Positions 26,968-36,799 of a stretch of DNA of 64,000 nucleotides are shown one piece after another. A program made the position numbers and the translations under genes. Source of the stretch: Xanthomonas sp. Leaf148 (GTDB lineage: Bacteria; Pseudomonadota; Gammaproteobacteria; Xanthomonadales; Xanthomonadaceae); NCBI RefSeq assembly GCF_001423585.1, contig NZ_LMOP01000008.1, positions 1,768,745 through 1,832,744 on the forward strand, in the 5' to 3' direction. Under the pieces are notes generated by a model, which made no database searches, had not been told where the DNA came from, and was given only the letters and a program-made list of their open reading frames with translations. Each line of letters opens with the position of its first letter. The stretch's first letter is position 1.

Positions 26968-27482
26968 TCGCAGCGCAGATGCGCACGCTGGGCGGTGGTG
27001 TGTCGCTGCTGTGCATGTCTGCGCTGGCCTGTGCTGCGGCATCTGCCCCCGTGCTGGACCGTAGCGGTGAGGTACGTGTTGGCCAGCACTTCAGTGAGCT
27101 GGAGCCACGTGCGCGCTGGGCACCGCTCAATGCGGGGCCGCTGGGACATTGCGGCTATGTGGAAGCCGGGCTGTTACCCAACGGCGTGGCGATGATGGTC
27201 GAAGCCGATCGCATCGTCCGTTTCGACGTTACCGACTCCGGCCCGGTGGGTCCGTTCGGTATCCGCGTTGGCGACAGCGAAGCGGACGCGCGTGCGCGCC
27301 TGCCATCCGGCTACAGCGTCCAACCGCATAAGTACGGCCGCGATGGCGGCAACGCTCTTTATTTGACGTGGCGCGACCCGCAAGGCGGGTTCGCCGTTCG
27401 CTATGAAACCGGAGAAGGCACTGTGACATCGATGTATTGGGGAAGCTGGGACGCCGTGCAACTGGTGGAGGGCTGCGCATGA
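26964..27482 (+). CDS. secreted protein of unknown function inside the trp operon
   Basis: Unknown 172-residue protein encoded between trpB and trpA. The GTG start overlaps the trpB stop (GTGA); an in-frame ATG at 26979 would begin directly at the signal peptide [20 protein letters not shown], likely cleaved after ASA. The mature part has [48 protein letters not shown] and [15 protein letters not shown], a pattern of repeated beta-hairpins seen in small periplasmic proteins, with two cysteines in the mature chain (LGHCGY and the C-terminal EGCA). The stop overlaps the trpA start by ATGA. Such a gene between trpB and trpA is not part of the tryptophan pathway; its role is unknown. Confidence 0.72.
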
Positions 27483-28300
27483 GCCGTGCGCCAGACCGGA
27501 TCGCTGCGCGTTTTGACGCCCTGCGTCAGGCCGGCCGCAAGGCGCTGATTCCCTTTATTACCGCCGGCGACCCATCGCTGGAAGCCACCGTGCCGGTGAT
27601 GCACGCGCTGGTGCGCGCCGGTGCCGACGTGATCGAACTGGGTGTGCCGTTCTCCGATCCGATGGCCGATGGCCCCACCATCCAGCGCAGTTCCGAGCGC
27701 GCGCTGGGGCGTGGCGCCGGCCTGGCCTACGTGCTGGAAGCGGTGCACGAATTCCGCCGCGAAGACGCCACCACCCCGGTGGTGCTGATGGGCTACCTCA
27801 ACCCGATCGAGATTCACGGCACACGGCGCTTCGCCGAAGCCGCCGTCGCTGCTGGTGTGGACGGCGTGCTGCTGGTCGATCTGCCTCCCGAAGAAGCGGC
27901 AGAAACCCGCGAAATCTTCACCGAGGTCGGGCTGGCACTGATCGCGCTGGCCTCGCCGACTACCAGCGAGCAACGTCTGGACATGCTGTGCAGCACCGCG
28001 CAGGGCTATCTGTACTACGTCAGCTTTGCCGGCGTGACCGGCGCCTCCAACCTGCTCGATACCCACGCGGCCAGCGATCGCTTGCGCCAGTTGCGCCAGC
28101 GCGCCGGCGCACCAGTGGTGGCAGGATTCGGCATCAAGGATGCTGCCAGCGCCGCCGCGATGGCGGTCGATGCCGACGGTGTCGTGGTCGGCAGCGCGCT
28201 GGTCGCGGCCCTGTCCGAAGCCGAGGATGTGCGCAGCGCCCGCGAACGCGCCGAAGCCTTCCTGGCCCCGCTGCGGCAGGCGCTGGATCAGGCGCAGTGA
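27479..28300 (+). CDS. trpA: tryptophan synthase alpha subunit
   Basis: Cleaves indole-3-glycerol phosphate to indole, which is channelled to TrpB. The 273-residue TIM barrel has catalytic Glu53 (VIELGVPFSD) and Asp64 (MADGPTIQR), LLVDLPPEEA on strand 4, YYVSFAGVTGAS on loop 6 and VAGFGIKDAASA with the phosphate site. It begins in the stop codon of the unknown secreted-protein gene, so its translation is probably coupled to that gene. No trpC, trpD or trpE is in the window. Confidence 0.98.
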   Translation: MSRAPDRIAARFDALRQAGRKALIPFITAGDPSLEATVPVMHALVRAGADVIELGVPFSDPMADGPTIQRSSERALGRGAGLAYVLEAVHEFRREDATTPVVLMGYLNPIEIHGTRRFAEAAVAAGVDGVLLVDLPPEEAAETREIFTEVGLALIALASPTTSEQRLDMLCSTAQGYLYYVSFAGVTGASNLLDTHAASDRLRQLRQRAGAPVVAGFGIKDAASAAAMAVDADGVVVGSALVAALSEAEDVRSARERAEAFLAPLRQALDQAQ

Positions 28301-28600
28301 GGCACCTGCGCAGCAGGCCCGGTTAGCGCTCGCTGCGTGGGAAAGGCGGTGCGGCGTTAGTCCTTCTCCTGTGGGAAGGGGAGGGGAGGGGGTAGACGTC
28401 AAGCGGTGCGAGGCTGTGTTAGCGGAGGTTGCGTCAACCACCAGCCCGCAGCGCAGCGCCCAACAGCCATCTCCAGCAAGCCCCGCCAGAACCCCGGCCA
28501 TCCGCCACTGCCCCGCGCGCTGCACCAGCCTGGGGCGCTGCGTTAGACTGTCGCCCCTCTGCGGCCCGCATCGCCGCCCTGCATGGATTGTCATAAACGC
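28301..28600. other. 300-base gap between trpA and accD
   Basis: Contains a purine-rich tract (GGGAAGGGGAGGGGAGGGGG at 28373-28392) preceded by CCTTCTCC, a partial relative of the repeats at 63781 and 63941. No gene or clear promoter was seen, although accD probably has its own promoter here. Confidence 0.5.
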
Positions 28601-29481
<881 letters not shown>

Positions 29482-29485
<4 letters not shown>

Positions 29486-29565
29486 GGGCTGTGATGACGG
29501 CAGGGCTGAGGATCTGCGCCCGGACGTTCGCCAACGGCGCGCGCTACCGGGTGGCTGCGCTGTGA
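29482..29565 (+). CDS. possible 27-residue leader peptide between accD and glmM
   Basis: A short frame from GTG 29482 (overlapping the accD stop as GTGA) to TGA 29565 (overlapping the glmM GTG start). The predicted peptide begins [19 protein letters not shown] and is basic. No homologue is recognised; it could carry ribosomes from accD to glmM or be chance. Reported with low confidence because of the double overlap. Confidence 0.2.
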
Positions 29566-30911
29566 GCGCCCGCAAATATTTCGGCACCGACGGCATCCGC
29601 GGTCGGGTCGGGCAGGGCGTCATTTCTGCCGACTTCGTGCTGCGTCTGGGCAATGCGCTCGGGCGCGTGCTGACGCAAGGGCGCAGCAAGCGTCCGTTGG
29701 TGTTGATCGGCAAGGACACCCGTATTTCCGGCTATATGTTCGAAGCGGCGCTGGAAGCCGGCCTGGTCGCTGCAGGCGCCGATGTGCAGATGATTGGCCC
29801 GATGCCGACGCCCGCCATCGCGTTCTTGACCAGCACCTTGCGCGCCGATGCCGGCGTGGTCATCAGCGCCTCGCACAACCCGCATTACGACAACGGCATC
29901 AAGTTCTTCTCCGCCGAGGGCGAAAAGCTCGATGACGCCACCGAAGCGGCGATCGAAGCCGCGCTGGACGAGCCGTTCCACACCGTGGAATCCGAGCGCC
30001 TGGGCAAGGCGATTCGCACCCGCGATGCGATCGGCCGTTACATCGAATTCTGCAAGGCCAGCGTGGCGCGCGGCTTCACTCTGCAGGGCCTGAAAATGGT
30101 GCTGGATTGCGCGCACGGTGCCACGTATCACATCGCGCCGATGCTGTTCCGCGAGCTGGGTGCCGAGGTGGTGGTGATCGGTGCGGCGCCGGACGGGCTC
30201 AACATCAACGATGGCGTTGGCTCGACGCATATCGACAATCTTGCCGCCAAGGTGCGCGAGAGCGGCGCGCATCTGGGCATCGCCTTCGATGGCGATGGCG
30301 ATCGCGTGCTGATGGCCGACGACCAGGGCAACCCGGTCGATGGCGACGATCTGCTGTATCTCCTGGCGCGCTCGTGGCAGGCCAGCGGCCGGCTCACCGG
30401 CACCGTGGTCGGCACCTTGATGACCAATTACGGCCTGGAGCCGGCACTGGCCGCGCTGCGGATTCCGTTCCAGCGCGCAAAGGTGGGCGACCGCTACGTG
30501 CATCAGGCGCTGGTCGAAGGCGGCGGCACGCTGGGTGGAGAGACCTCCGGCCATTTGCTGTGCCTGGACCGCGCCAGCACCGGCGATGGCATCGTCAGCG
30601 CGCTGCAGGTGCTCGAAGCGCTGGGCCGCGATGGGCACAGCCTTCGTCAAGCGCTGAGCGGCCTGGCCAAGGTGCCGCAAAAGACCGTGAATGTGCGTCT
30701 GGAGGGTGGCGCGGCCAAGGCCATCGTCGAAGCGCCCGGCGTGCAGCAGGCGCTGCAGCAGGCGCAAGCCGCCGTGCAAGGCCGCGGACGTGCGTTCCTG
30801 CGTCCGTCCGGCACCGAGCCTGTGGTGCGCGTGACCGTGGAAGCCGACGACGCCGGCCTGATGCAGGACACGCTCGATCGGCTCTCCGGAGCGGTGCGTG
30901 ACGCGGCGTGA
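29562..30911 (+). CDS. glmM: phosphoglucosamine mutase
   Basis: Interconverts glucosamine-6-phosphate and glucosamine-1-phosphate for UDP-GlcNAc, hence peptidoglycan and LPS. The 449-residue product begins [16 protein letters not shown], carries the phosphoserine site Ser104 in [16 protein letters not shown], the Mg loop DGDGDRVLM, the sugar loop GGETSGH and the phosphate-binding [11 protein letters not shown], all in the usual order. The start is GTG. In the family Ser104 must be phosphorylated for activity. It is separated from tpiA and the glycolytic genes. Confidence 0.97.
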   Translation: MSARKYFGTDGIRGRVGQGVISADFVLRLGNALGRVLTQGRSKRPLVLIGKDTRISGYMFEAALEAGLVAAGADVQMIGPMPTPAIAFLTSTLRADAGVVISASHNPHYDNGIKFFSAEGEKLDDATEAAIEAALDEPFHTVESERLGKAIRTRDAIGRYIEFCKASVARGFTLQGLKMVLDCAHGATYHIAPMLFRELGAEVVVIGAAPDGLNINDGVGSTHIDNLAAKVRESGAHLGIAFDGDGDRVLMADDQGNPVDGDDLLYLLARSWQASGRLTGTVVGTLMTNYGLEPALAALRIPFQRAKVGDRYVHQALVEGGGTLGGETSGHLLCLDRASTGDGIVSALQVLEALGRDGHSLRQALSGLAKVPQKTVNVRLEGGAAKAIVEAPGVQQALQQAQAAVQGRGRAFLRPSGTEPVVRVTVEADDAGLMQDTLDRLSGAVRDAA

Positions 30912-31034
30912 GTCGCTGATCATTGGCGTTTGCGTGGTCTTCGCCAAGGCCGCAACGTTCTATGTGTTGTATCGCCTGCTGTCCTGAGCGGCAGGCGTCC
31001 TCCCGACTTTTCGACTTCGACTGCAGATATCCGT

Positions 31035-31973
31035 ATGAGCGCGCGCATCCCCACCCTGGACATCACCCGTTTCGATACCGATCGCGACGCTTTCGTCGCC
31101 GAGCTCGGTGCGGCCTACCGCCAATGGGGCTTTGCCGGCATCCGCAATCACGGCATCGCGCAGACCGAGATCGACGCGGCCTACGACGTGTTCAAGGCAT
31201 TCTTCGCCTTGCCCGAAGAGGTCAAGCGCCGCTATCACGTGCCGGGCAGTGGCGGCGCACGTGGTTACACCGCGTTTGGCGTGGAAACCGCCAAGGACTC
31301 CAAGCACTTCGATCTGAAGGAGTTCTGGCACATCGGCCGCGAGATTCCGGACGATTCGCCGTACCGCGAGGTGATGGCGCCGAACCTGTGGCCGGAAGAA
31401 GTGCCCGGATTCCGTGAGCGCGGCTACCAGCTGTATCAGCAGCTCGACCAGCTGGGCTCGCGCGTGCTCGCAGCACTGGCGCTGCACATCGGCCTGCCGC
31501 AGGACTATTTCGTCGACAAGACCAACAACGGCAATTCGATCCTGCGCCCGATCCATTACCCGCCGATCACCAGCGACGACATTCCCAATGTGCGCGCCGG
31601 TGCGCATGGCGATATCAACTTCATCACTTTGCTGGTCGGTGCGAGCGCGGCCGGTCTGGAAGTGCGTTCCAACGACGGCGAGTGGGTGCCGTTCACCGCC
31701 GACGCCGACACCATCGTGGTCAATATCGGCGACATGCTGCAGCGCCTGACCAACCATGTGTATCCGTCCACGATTCACCGCGTGGTGAACCCGCCGGGCG
31801 AAGCGGCGCGCAAGCCGCGCTATTCGGTGCCGTTCTTCCTGCATCCGAATCCGGACTTTTTGATCGACGTGCTGCCCTCGTGCATCAGTGCCGACAACCC
31901 CAGTCGCTACCTTGAGCCGATCACCGCACACGGGTTTCTGGAAGAGCGCCTGCGCGAGATCAAGCTGAAGTAA
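31035..31973 (+). CDS. 2-oxoglutarate/Fe(II)-dependent oxygenase, isopenicillin N synthase-like
   Basis: A 312-residue protein of the isopenicillin-N-synthase-like 2OG-Fe(II) dioxygenase group, with the DIOX_N part (VAELGAAYRQWGFAGIRNHG, YDVFKAFFALP) and the oxygenase core. The iron ligands are His191 and Asp193 (GAHGDINFITLL) and His248 (STIHRVVNP), and Arg262 with Ser264 (PRYSVPFF) would hold the 2-oxoglutarate carboxylate, so all catalytic residues are in place. IHYPPITSDDIPNVRAGAHG is typical of bacterial members of unknown substrate. ATG 31035 was chosen; the open frame to 30930 lies in a gap. No biosynthetic cluster surrounds it. Confidence 0.88.
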   Translation: MSARIPTLDITRFDTDRDAFVAELGAAYRQWGFAGIRNHGIAQTEIDAAYDVFKAFFALPEEVKRRYHVPGSGGARGYTAFGVETAKDSKHFDLKEFWHIGREIPDDSPYREVMAPNLWPEEVPGFRERGYQLYQQLDQLGSRVLAALALHIGLPQDYFVDKTNNGNSILRPIHYPPITSDDIPNVRAGAHGDINFITLLVGASAAGLEVRSNDGEWVPFTADADTIVVNIGDMLQRLTNHVYPSTIHRVVNPPGEAARKPRYSVPFFLHPNPDFLIDVLPSCISADNPSRYLEPITAHGFLEERLREIKLK

Positions 31974-32224
31974 CTCGACAGAGAGGTCGACTGTTGGCGC
32001 TGTTGGTTTTTTCTGCGCCAGGTGCGCAATGCGTTGCCGATAACTCACGCAGCGAATGGCTGCGTCCGCAACATGCGCCATGACAGGTGCCACACTTCTA
32101 TTCATAAAATTCCGCTCGTGTCTGGTTAAAGCTTGCGTTCACCCGCGCCGATAACTCAGTCTGATCGCTAGCGCGACGTCGGATTCGCCTGGCGCCCGCT
32201 GCCGATTGCACGAGGTAGGGGCGC

Positions 32225-32914
32225 ATGCGGATGCCGTGGTTCAAACAATTAGGTGCGATGTCGTTGCTTGCGCTGTCTGGCGCGATGGCACCGGCTGCAG
32301 CAACGCCGGTGAGCGTGACCGTGACCGATGCCAACGGTGTCCTGGTCGATGCGGTGGTCAGTCTGGAACTGCCGCGGCCCGCCGCAGCGAGCGCGGGCAA
32401 GATGCTGGAGATGGATCAGGTCAATTCGCAATTCGTGCCGGCGGTCTTGGCGGTGCGTACCGGCACCTCGGTACGGTTTCCGAACAACGATCAGATCCGT
32501 CACCAGGTCTATTCGTTCTCGCCCGCCAAACGCTTCGAATTGCCGCTGTTTCAGGGCACTACCGCCGCGCCGGTGCGGTTCGATCAGGCCGGTCTGGTTA
32601 CTGTGGGCTGCAACATCCATGACTGGATGCTGGGCTATATCGTGGTGCTGGAGACGCCGTATTTCGGCAAGACCGGCAGCGATGGTCGCGTGCAGCTCGA
32701 TGCCCCGGCAGGAACCTACACGCTGCGCGTCTGGCATCCACGCATCAAGGGCGCAGCAGTGGGCGAGCCGCTGGTGATTGCGCGCGACGCAGTGCAACGC
32801 AAGGTCACCTTGCAGACCACTGGCGCCGCTCCGGCGGTGGCGCCGCCGGACGAGCGCATGCGCGCGCTGCAGGACAAGTTCCGCAGCGCCGCCCCCAAGA
32901 AGCCGCACCCATGA
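32225..32914 (+). CDS. secreted cupredoxin-like (type-1 copper) protein
   Basis: A 229-residue exported protein (signal peptide AMSLLALSGAMAPAAA). It has a cupredoxin fold with a likely type-1 copper site: His93 (IRHQVYSF), Cys129, His132 and Met135 (VGCNIHDWMLGY), the His-Cys-x2-His-x2-Met pattern. VRFPNNDQIRHQ is typical of proteins annotated as methylamine-utilisation-like cupredoxins. A second beta domain (PAGTYTLRVWHPRIKG) follows, then a charged, Pro-rich tail. It starts a four-gene unit in which each gene overlaps the next, upstream of a membrane GGDEF/EAL protein whose periplasmic sensor it could meet. Confidence 0.82.
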   Translation: MRMPWFKQLGAMSLLALSGAMAPAAATPVSVTVTDANGVLVDAVVSLELPRPAAASAGKMLEMDQVNSQFVPAVLAVRTGTSVRFPNNDQIRHQVYSFSPAKRFELPLFQGTTAAPVRFDQAGLVTVGCNIHDWMLGYIVVLETPYFGKTGSDGRVQLDAPAGTYTLRVWHPRIKGAAVGEPLVIARDAVQRKVTLQTTGAAPAVAPPDERMRALQDKFRSAAPKKPHP

Positions 32915-35277
32915 GGGCGATGCGCCTGCACACGCGCATCGCGGCTCTGCTGGTGCTGGTCGTGCTGGCCACGCAGGCGTTGACCTTCATCGCCGTGCAG
33001 CTGGCTACCGAGCGCAGCGTCAAGGCGCAATTGGGCGAAGAACTGCAGATCGGCGAACGCGTGTGGCAGCGCATCAATCTGCGCCGTGATGAGCAATTGC
33101 TGCAATCGGCGTCGGTGCTGGCAGACGACTTCGGTTTTCGTGCCGCGGTGGCCAGCGGCGATGTGCCCACCATGCAATCGGCGCTGCGCAACCATGCCGC
33201 GCGCATGTCTGCGCAGACCGCAGTGCTGCTTTCGCCGGATGGCGAATTTTTGACCGGGTTGGCCGACCTTCCGCAGGCCGAACAATTGCGTGCGGTGCAG
33301 GCGTTGTTGCAGCAGGCGCAGCGCGATGGACGCGCAGTCGGCGTGGTTGCCCTGGATCAACATATCGTGCGCCTGGCCGTGGTGCAGGTGCTGGCGCCCA
33401 GTCGCGTTGGCTGGATCGCGATCGGCAACGAATCCGGCGACGGCCTGGCACAGGACTTCCGCAGCACGACCGGACTGGATGCCACGTTCTTTACCGATGG
33501 CCCACCGGTGCGCGTGCTGGCATCCACCCTGGAGCCGGCAGCGCGTCGCGAGTTTGCGCAACAGTTGCCTGCCGCCGAGCACACGCGGGCGGAAGCGATT
33601 CCGCTCAACCTGGGCGAATCACGCTACCTGGTCAAACTGCAATCGCTCCAGGGCGACAGCCACGTGCGGGTGGCCTTGCAGGCCTCGCTCGATCGCGCGG
33701 TCGCGCCCTATCGCACCCTCAAGTTGCGCATCCTGCTGCTGGCAGGTTTGGCGACCGCTGCAGCCTTGTGCGTGGCGATCGTTCTGGCGCGCAGTGTCAG
33801 CAAACCGGTCGCGCAACTGGTGCAGGCGGCGCGACGCATCCAGCGCGGCGATTATCAGACGGCGGTGGAGGTTCCGCCGGGTCGCGAACTCGCCGAACTG
33901 GCCGATAGCTTTGGGCGCATGCAGCATCAGATCGCCAGCCGCGAGCAACACATTCTGCATCAGGCGCGGCACGACGCATTGACCGGGCTGCCCAATCGGG
34001 TCTGGTTGCTCGAACGCCTGAAAGAAGTGACCGCGCAGACAGTCGCCTCCGGCGGAACGGCGGCGGTATTGATCCTGGATCTGGAGCGTTTCAAGGAACT
34101 CAACGACAGCCTTGGTCATGATTTCGCCGACCAGGTGCTGGTCGAGGCCGGCCGCAGGCTTGCAGAGGTGGTGCAGGAGCCGAACCTGGTCGGGCGGCTG
34201 GGCAGCGATGAGTTCATGGTGATCGTGGCGCACGCCGATGCGACCACCGTGCAGCAGGACGCACAACGCCTGCTGCTGCAACTGCGTCGCCCATTGGTGT
34301 TGCCGCAGGCACGCATCCAGCTCGAAGCCAGCATTGGCATCGCCCTGATTCCCGAGCATGGCGCAGACCCGGACACCTTGTTACGCCGTGCCGACATCGC
34401 GCGACGGCAGGTGGACGATGCCGCCACCATCGGTGCCAGCGTCTATCGCATGGGGCAGGACGAACAGCATCTGCGACGGCTGCGCCTCACCGGCGATCTG
34501 CGCCAGGCTATCGGCGGTAACGAGCTGACCTTGCGCTTCCAACCCAAGATCTGCCTGCGCAGCGATCGCGTCGAACAGGTCGAAGTGCTGGTGCGTTGGC
34601 ATCACCCGACGCTGGGTCCGATCGGACCCGACGAATTCATTCCGCTGGCTGAGCATTCCGGCGTCATCCATCCATTGACCCGCTTCGTACTGGACGAGGC
34701 GCTGCGCTGTCAGGCGCACTGGCGCACGCAAGGGCTGGAGCTGGGCATGGCGATCAATCTATCGGCACTGGATCTCTCCGATCCGGGGTTGCCCGATTAC
34801 GTGCGTGCGCGGCTGGAACAGCATGCGGTGCCGGCGCAGTCGGTCACGCTGGAACTGACCGAAAGCGCCTTGATGCGCGATGTCGAATCCGCGCTGCACA
34901 TGCTGCATCAACTGCGTAGCGTCGGCGTGCGTCTGTCCATCGACGACTTCGGCACCGGCTATTCCTCGTTGGCCCAACTCAAGCGCATGCCGGTGAACGA
35001 ATTGAAGATCGACAAGAGCTTCGTCATGCAGCTGGCCGAAGGCACCGACGATGCGTTCATCGTGCGCAGCACGATCGATCTGGGGCATAACCTGGGCCTG
35101 AGCGTGATCGCCGAAGGCGTCGAGAACACCACTGCGCTCGGTCTGTTGCGCGGCTATGGTTGCGACATGGTGCAGGGCTATCTCTACGCACCGCCGCTGG
35201 AGCAAGCCCCCTTCGTGGCGTGGTGCATGCGCCAACTTGGAATGACCTCGCCCGCGCAGATGGGAGCGCAACGATGA
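32911..35277 (+). CDS. membrane sensor GGDEF/EAL protein (probable c-di-GMP phosphodiesterase)
   Basis: A 788-residue signalling protein: first membrane segment (about 8-30), periplasmic sensor (about 31-268) of unknown type, second membrane segment (about 271-291), HAMP (about 292-345), GGDEF domain (about 350-510) and EAL domain (about 530-775). The GGDEF signature is GSDEF (RLGSDEFMVI), so diguanylate cyclase activity is doubtful. The EAL domain reads EVLVRW but keeps the residues needed for hydrolysis: MAINLSALDL, ELTESALM, IDDFGTGYSSL, LKIDKSF, EGVEN and QGYLYAPPL. A phosphodiesterase is thus the better guess. It overlaps both neighbours by four bases. Confidence 0.93.
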   Translation: MRAMRLHTRIAALLVLVVLATQALTFIAVQLATERSVKAQLGEELQIGERVWQRINLRRDEQLLQSASVLADDFGFRAAVASGDVPTMQSALRNHAARMSAQTAVLLSPDGEFLTGLADLPQAEQLRAVQALLQQAQRDGRAVGVVALDQHIVRLAVVQVLAPSRVGWIAIGNESGDGLAQDFRSTTGLDATFFTDGPPVRVLASTLEPAARREFAQQLPAAEHTRAEAIPLNLGESRYLVKLQSLQGDSHVRVALQASLDRAVAPYRTLKLRILLLAGLATAAALCVAIVLARSVSKPVAQLVQAARRIQRGDYQTAVEVPPGRELAELADSFGRMQHQIASREQHILHQARHDALTGLPNRVWLLERLKEVTAQTVASGGTAAVLILDLERFKELNDSLGHDFADQVLVEAGRRLAEVVQEPNLVGRLGSDEFMVIVAHADATTVQQDAQRLLLQLRRPLVLPQARIQLEASIGIALIPEHGADPDTLLRRADIARRQVDDAATIGASVYRMGQDEQHLRRLRLTGDLRQAIGGNELTLRFQPKICLRSDRVEQVEVLVRWHHPTLGPIGPDEFIPLAEHSGVIHPLTRFVLDEALRCQAHWRTQGLELGMAINLSALDLSDPGLPDYVRARLEQHAVPAQSVTLELTESALMRDVESALHMLHQLRSVGVRLSIDDFGTGYSSLAQLKRMPVNELKIDKSFVMQLAEGTDDAFIVRSTIDLGHNLGLSVIAEGVENTTALGLLRGYGCDMVQGYLYAPPLEQAPFVAWCMRQLGMTSPAQMGAQR

Positions 35278-36146
35278 AGCATCGTCTCCGCGCTGCGCTC
35301 GCCTCTGCAGTGTGCGGTGTTGCGCTCATACCAGTGTTTGCGGTCGCCGGCGACGGGCGCCTGCTCGCTACCGGCGGCGTGTCGATGATCGAAGGCAGCA
35401 GCGGTGGCGGCATCGTGCCGTGGGCCACGTTGTCGGGGTATGGCACGCGCGACGAGCTCGGTACCGTGCTGTTCGCCACGCATGTGGACAGCGGCGATTA
35501 TCGACTCGATGTACAAGGCGCCGCGCTGACGGTCGGCAACCGCCTGGAACTGTCGCTTGCGCGCCAGCGCCTGGACCTGGGCACCTTGCAGGATCGCCTG
35601 GCACTGCCGTGGAACGCGCTCGGTCAGGATGTCTTCGGCGCCAAGCTGCGCGTGTACGGCGATCTGGTCTACGGGCGCGCCCCGCAAGTCAGCGTCGGCG
35701 TGCAGTACAAGCGTCTGCGCGACGGCACGCTGCCATTGGCTATCGGTGCACGTGACGACCATGGCACCGATGTCTATGTCAGCGCCAGCAGGCTGCTGTT
35801 GCAGGGCGCTGGCGGCTATCAATTACTGCTCAACGGTACGCTGCGCGCGACCCGCGCCAATCAGACCGGTTTGCTCGGCTTCGGTGGCGATCGGCGCAAC
35901 AGCTATCGACTGGTCGCTGAGGCCAGTGCTGCGGTCGTGCTGTCGCCGTCGTGGGTGGTTGGTGTGGAATATCGCGGCAAACCGGACAATCTGGGCTTTG
36001 CGCGCGAACAGGCCTGGGCCGACGGTTTTGTTGCCTGGTTCCCCAGCAAGCATGTGTCGTTGACCGCAGCCTGGGCCGATCTTGGCGACATCGCCACGCT
36101 GACCAACCAGCGCGGCCCGTATCTCTCCTTGCAGGTAGCGTTCTGA
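35274..36146 (+). CDS. DUF3034 family exported protein
   Basis: A 290-residue exported protein (signal peptide AALASAVCGVALIPVFAVAG) of the DUF3034 family, recognised by GRLLATGGVSMIEGSSGGG, IVPWATLSGYGTRD and the alternating beta-strand pattern through the chain, ending in an aromatic residue (LSLQVAF). The strand pattern and terminal Phe suggest an outer-membrane beta-barrel, but that is inference. Function unknown. It begins inside the stop codon of the GGDEF/EAL gene (ATGA) and ends at the start of the globin-like lipoprotein (TGATG). Confidence 0.8.
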   Translation: MKHRLRAALASAVCGVALIPVFAVAGDGRLLATGGVSMIEGSSGGGIVPWATLSGYGTRDELGTVLFATHVDSGDYRLDVQGAALTVGNRLELSLARQRLDLGTLQDRLALPWNALGQDVFGAKLRVYGDLVYGRAPQVSVGVQYKRLRDGTLPLAIGARDDHGTDVYVSASRLLLQGAGGYQLLLNGTLRATRANQTGLLGFGGDRRNSYRLVAEASAAVVLSPSWVVGVEYRGKPDNLGFAREQAWADGFVAWFPSKHVSLTAAWADLGDIATLTNQRGPYLSLQVAF

Positions 36147-36571
36147 TGAATCGATGGCTGCGGTGGTCCCTGCTATGTGTGCTGAGCCTGAGTGCCTGCG
36201 CCACCACGCAGACGCCTCAAACGCTGTACGACGAACTTGGTGGCCAGGCCGGCATCGAGGCGCTGGTGGAAACCATGTTGTCGCGCATTGCTGACGATCA
36301 ACGCATCGTCGACAAATTCGCGCGGGTCAACATCGTCATGCTCAACGCGCGCCTGGTGCAGAAGTTCTGCCATGTCGCCGATGGCCCGTGCCCGGATACC
36401 GCCAAATCGATGCAACAGGCGCATGCGCATCTGGCCATTCGCGAGGGCGATTTCAACGCCCTGGTCGAAGATCTCAACTGGGCAATGGATCAACAAAAGA
36501 TCCCGCGCCGCACCCAGAATCGCCTATTGGCACGACTGGCCGCCATGCACGGCGAGATCGTCAATCACTAA
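36146..36571 (+). CDS. truncated-haemoglobin-like lipoprotein
   Basis: A 141-residue predicted lipoprotein (LSLSAC, Cys18) whose mature part resembles group 1 truncated haemoglobin: LYDELGGQAGIEALVETML with the ELGG start, then HAHLAIREGDFNALVEDL, where His93 or His95 would be the proximal haem ligand. It is short, and the distal residues are not obvious, so haem and oxygen or NO binding are inferred. Being a lipoprotein in the periplasm rather than cytoplasmic is unusual for this fold. It is the last gene of the cupredoxin-to-globin unit; a dispersed repeat begins immediately after its stop. Confidence 0.75.
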   Translation: MNRWLRWSLLCVLSLSACATTQTPQTLYDELGGQAGIEALVETMLSRIADDQRIVDKFARVNIVMLNARLVQKFCHVADGPCPDTAKSMQQAHAHLAIREGDFNALVEDLNWAMDQQKIPRRTQNRLLARLAAMHGEIVNH

Positions 36572-36713
36572 GCGCTGCTAACAAAACGACTGTGCTCACC
36601 GCCACGCGGGCGCAGCCGGTGCTTGGTGCGGCAGGTGCCACGCGTAAACTCCGGTTCTGAGTGCGCCGCCCGCACCCACCTGACGACTGCTCGCGACGTT
36701 TTGTGAGCCGTTC
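36572..36713 (+). repeat. dispersed 142-bp element, copy D
   Basis: Fourth copy, same orientation as copy C. It starts with GCGCTGCTAACAAAACGACT directly after the globin-lipoprotein stop codon and ends ACGTTTTGTGAGCCGTTC. Interior blocks such as CCCACCTGACGACTGCTCGC match copies A and B best. Its setting is again between two convergent genes. Confidence 0.82.
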
Positions 36714-36799
36714 TAAGTCCCGGAGTTGTAAGCCATGCGCAGTGCGCGCGTGCAGAGCCGATGCGCTGCGATGCACCTGCCAACGTACAGTAACGCGTT

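Noticed and set aside
28373..28392. Regulatory polypurine or G-quadruplex element before accD
   Set aside because: Only a single purine tract; resembles a fragment of the repeat at 63781, and no conserved pairing was seen.
36572..36713. Insertion sequence remnant with transposase
   Set aside because: No transposase-like coding; only 142 bases. Better described as a small non-autonomous repeat.
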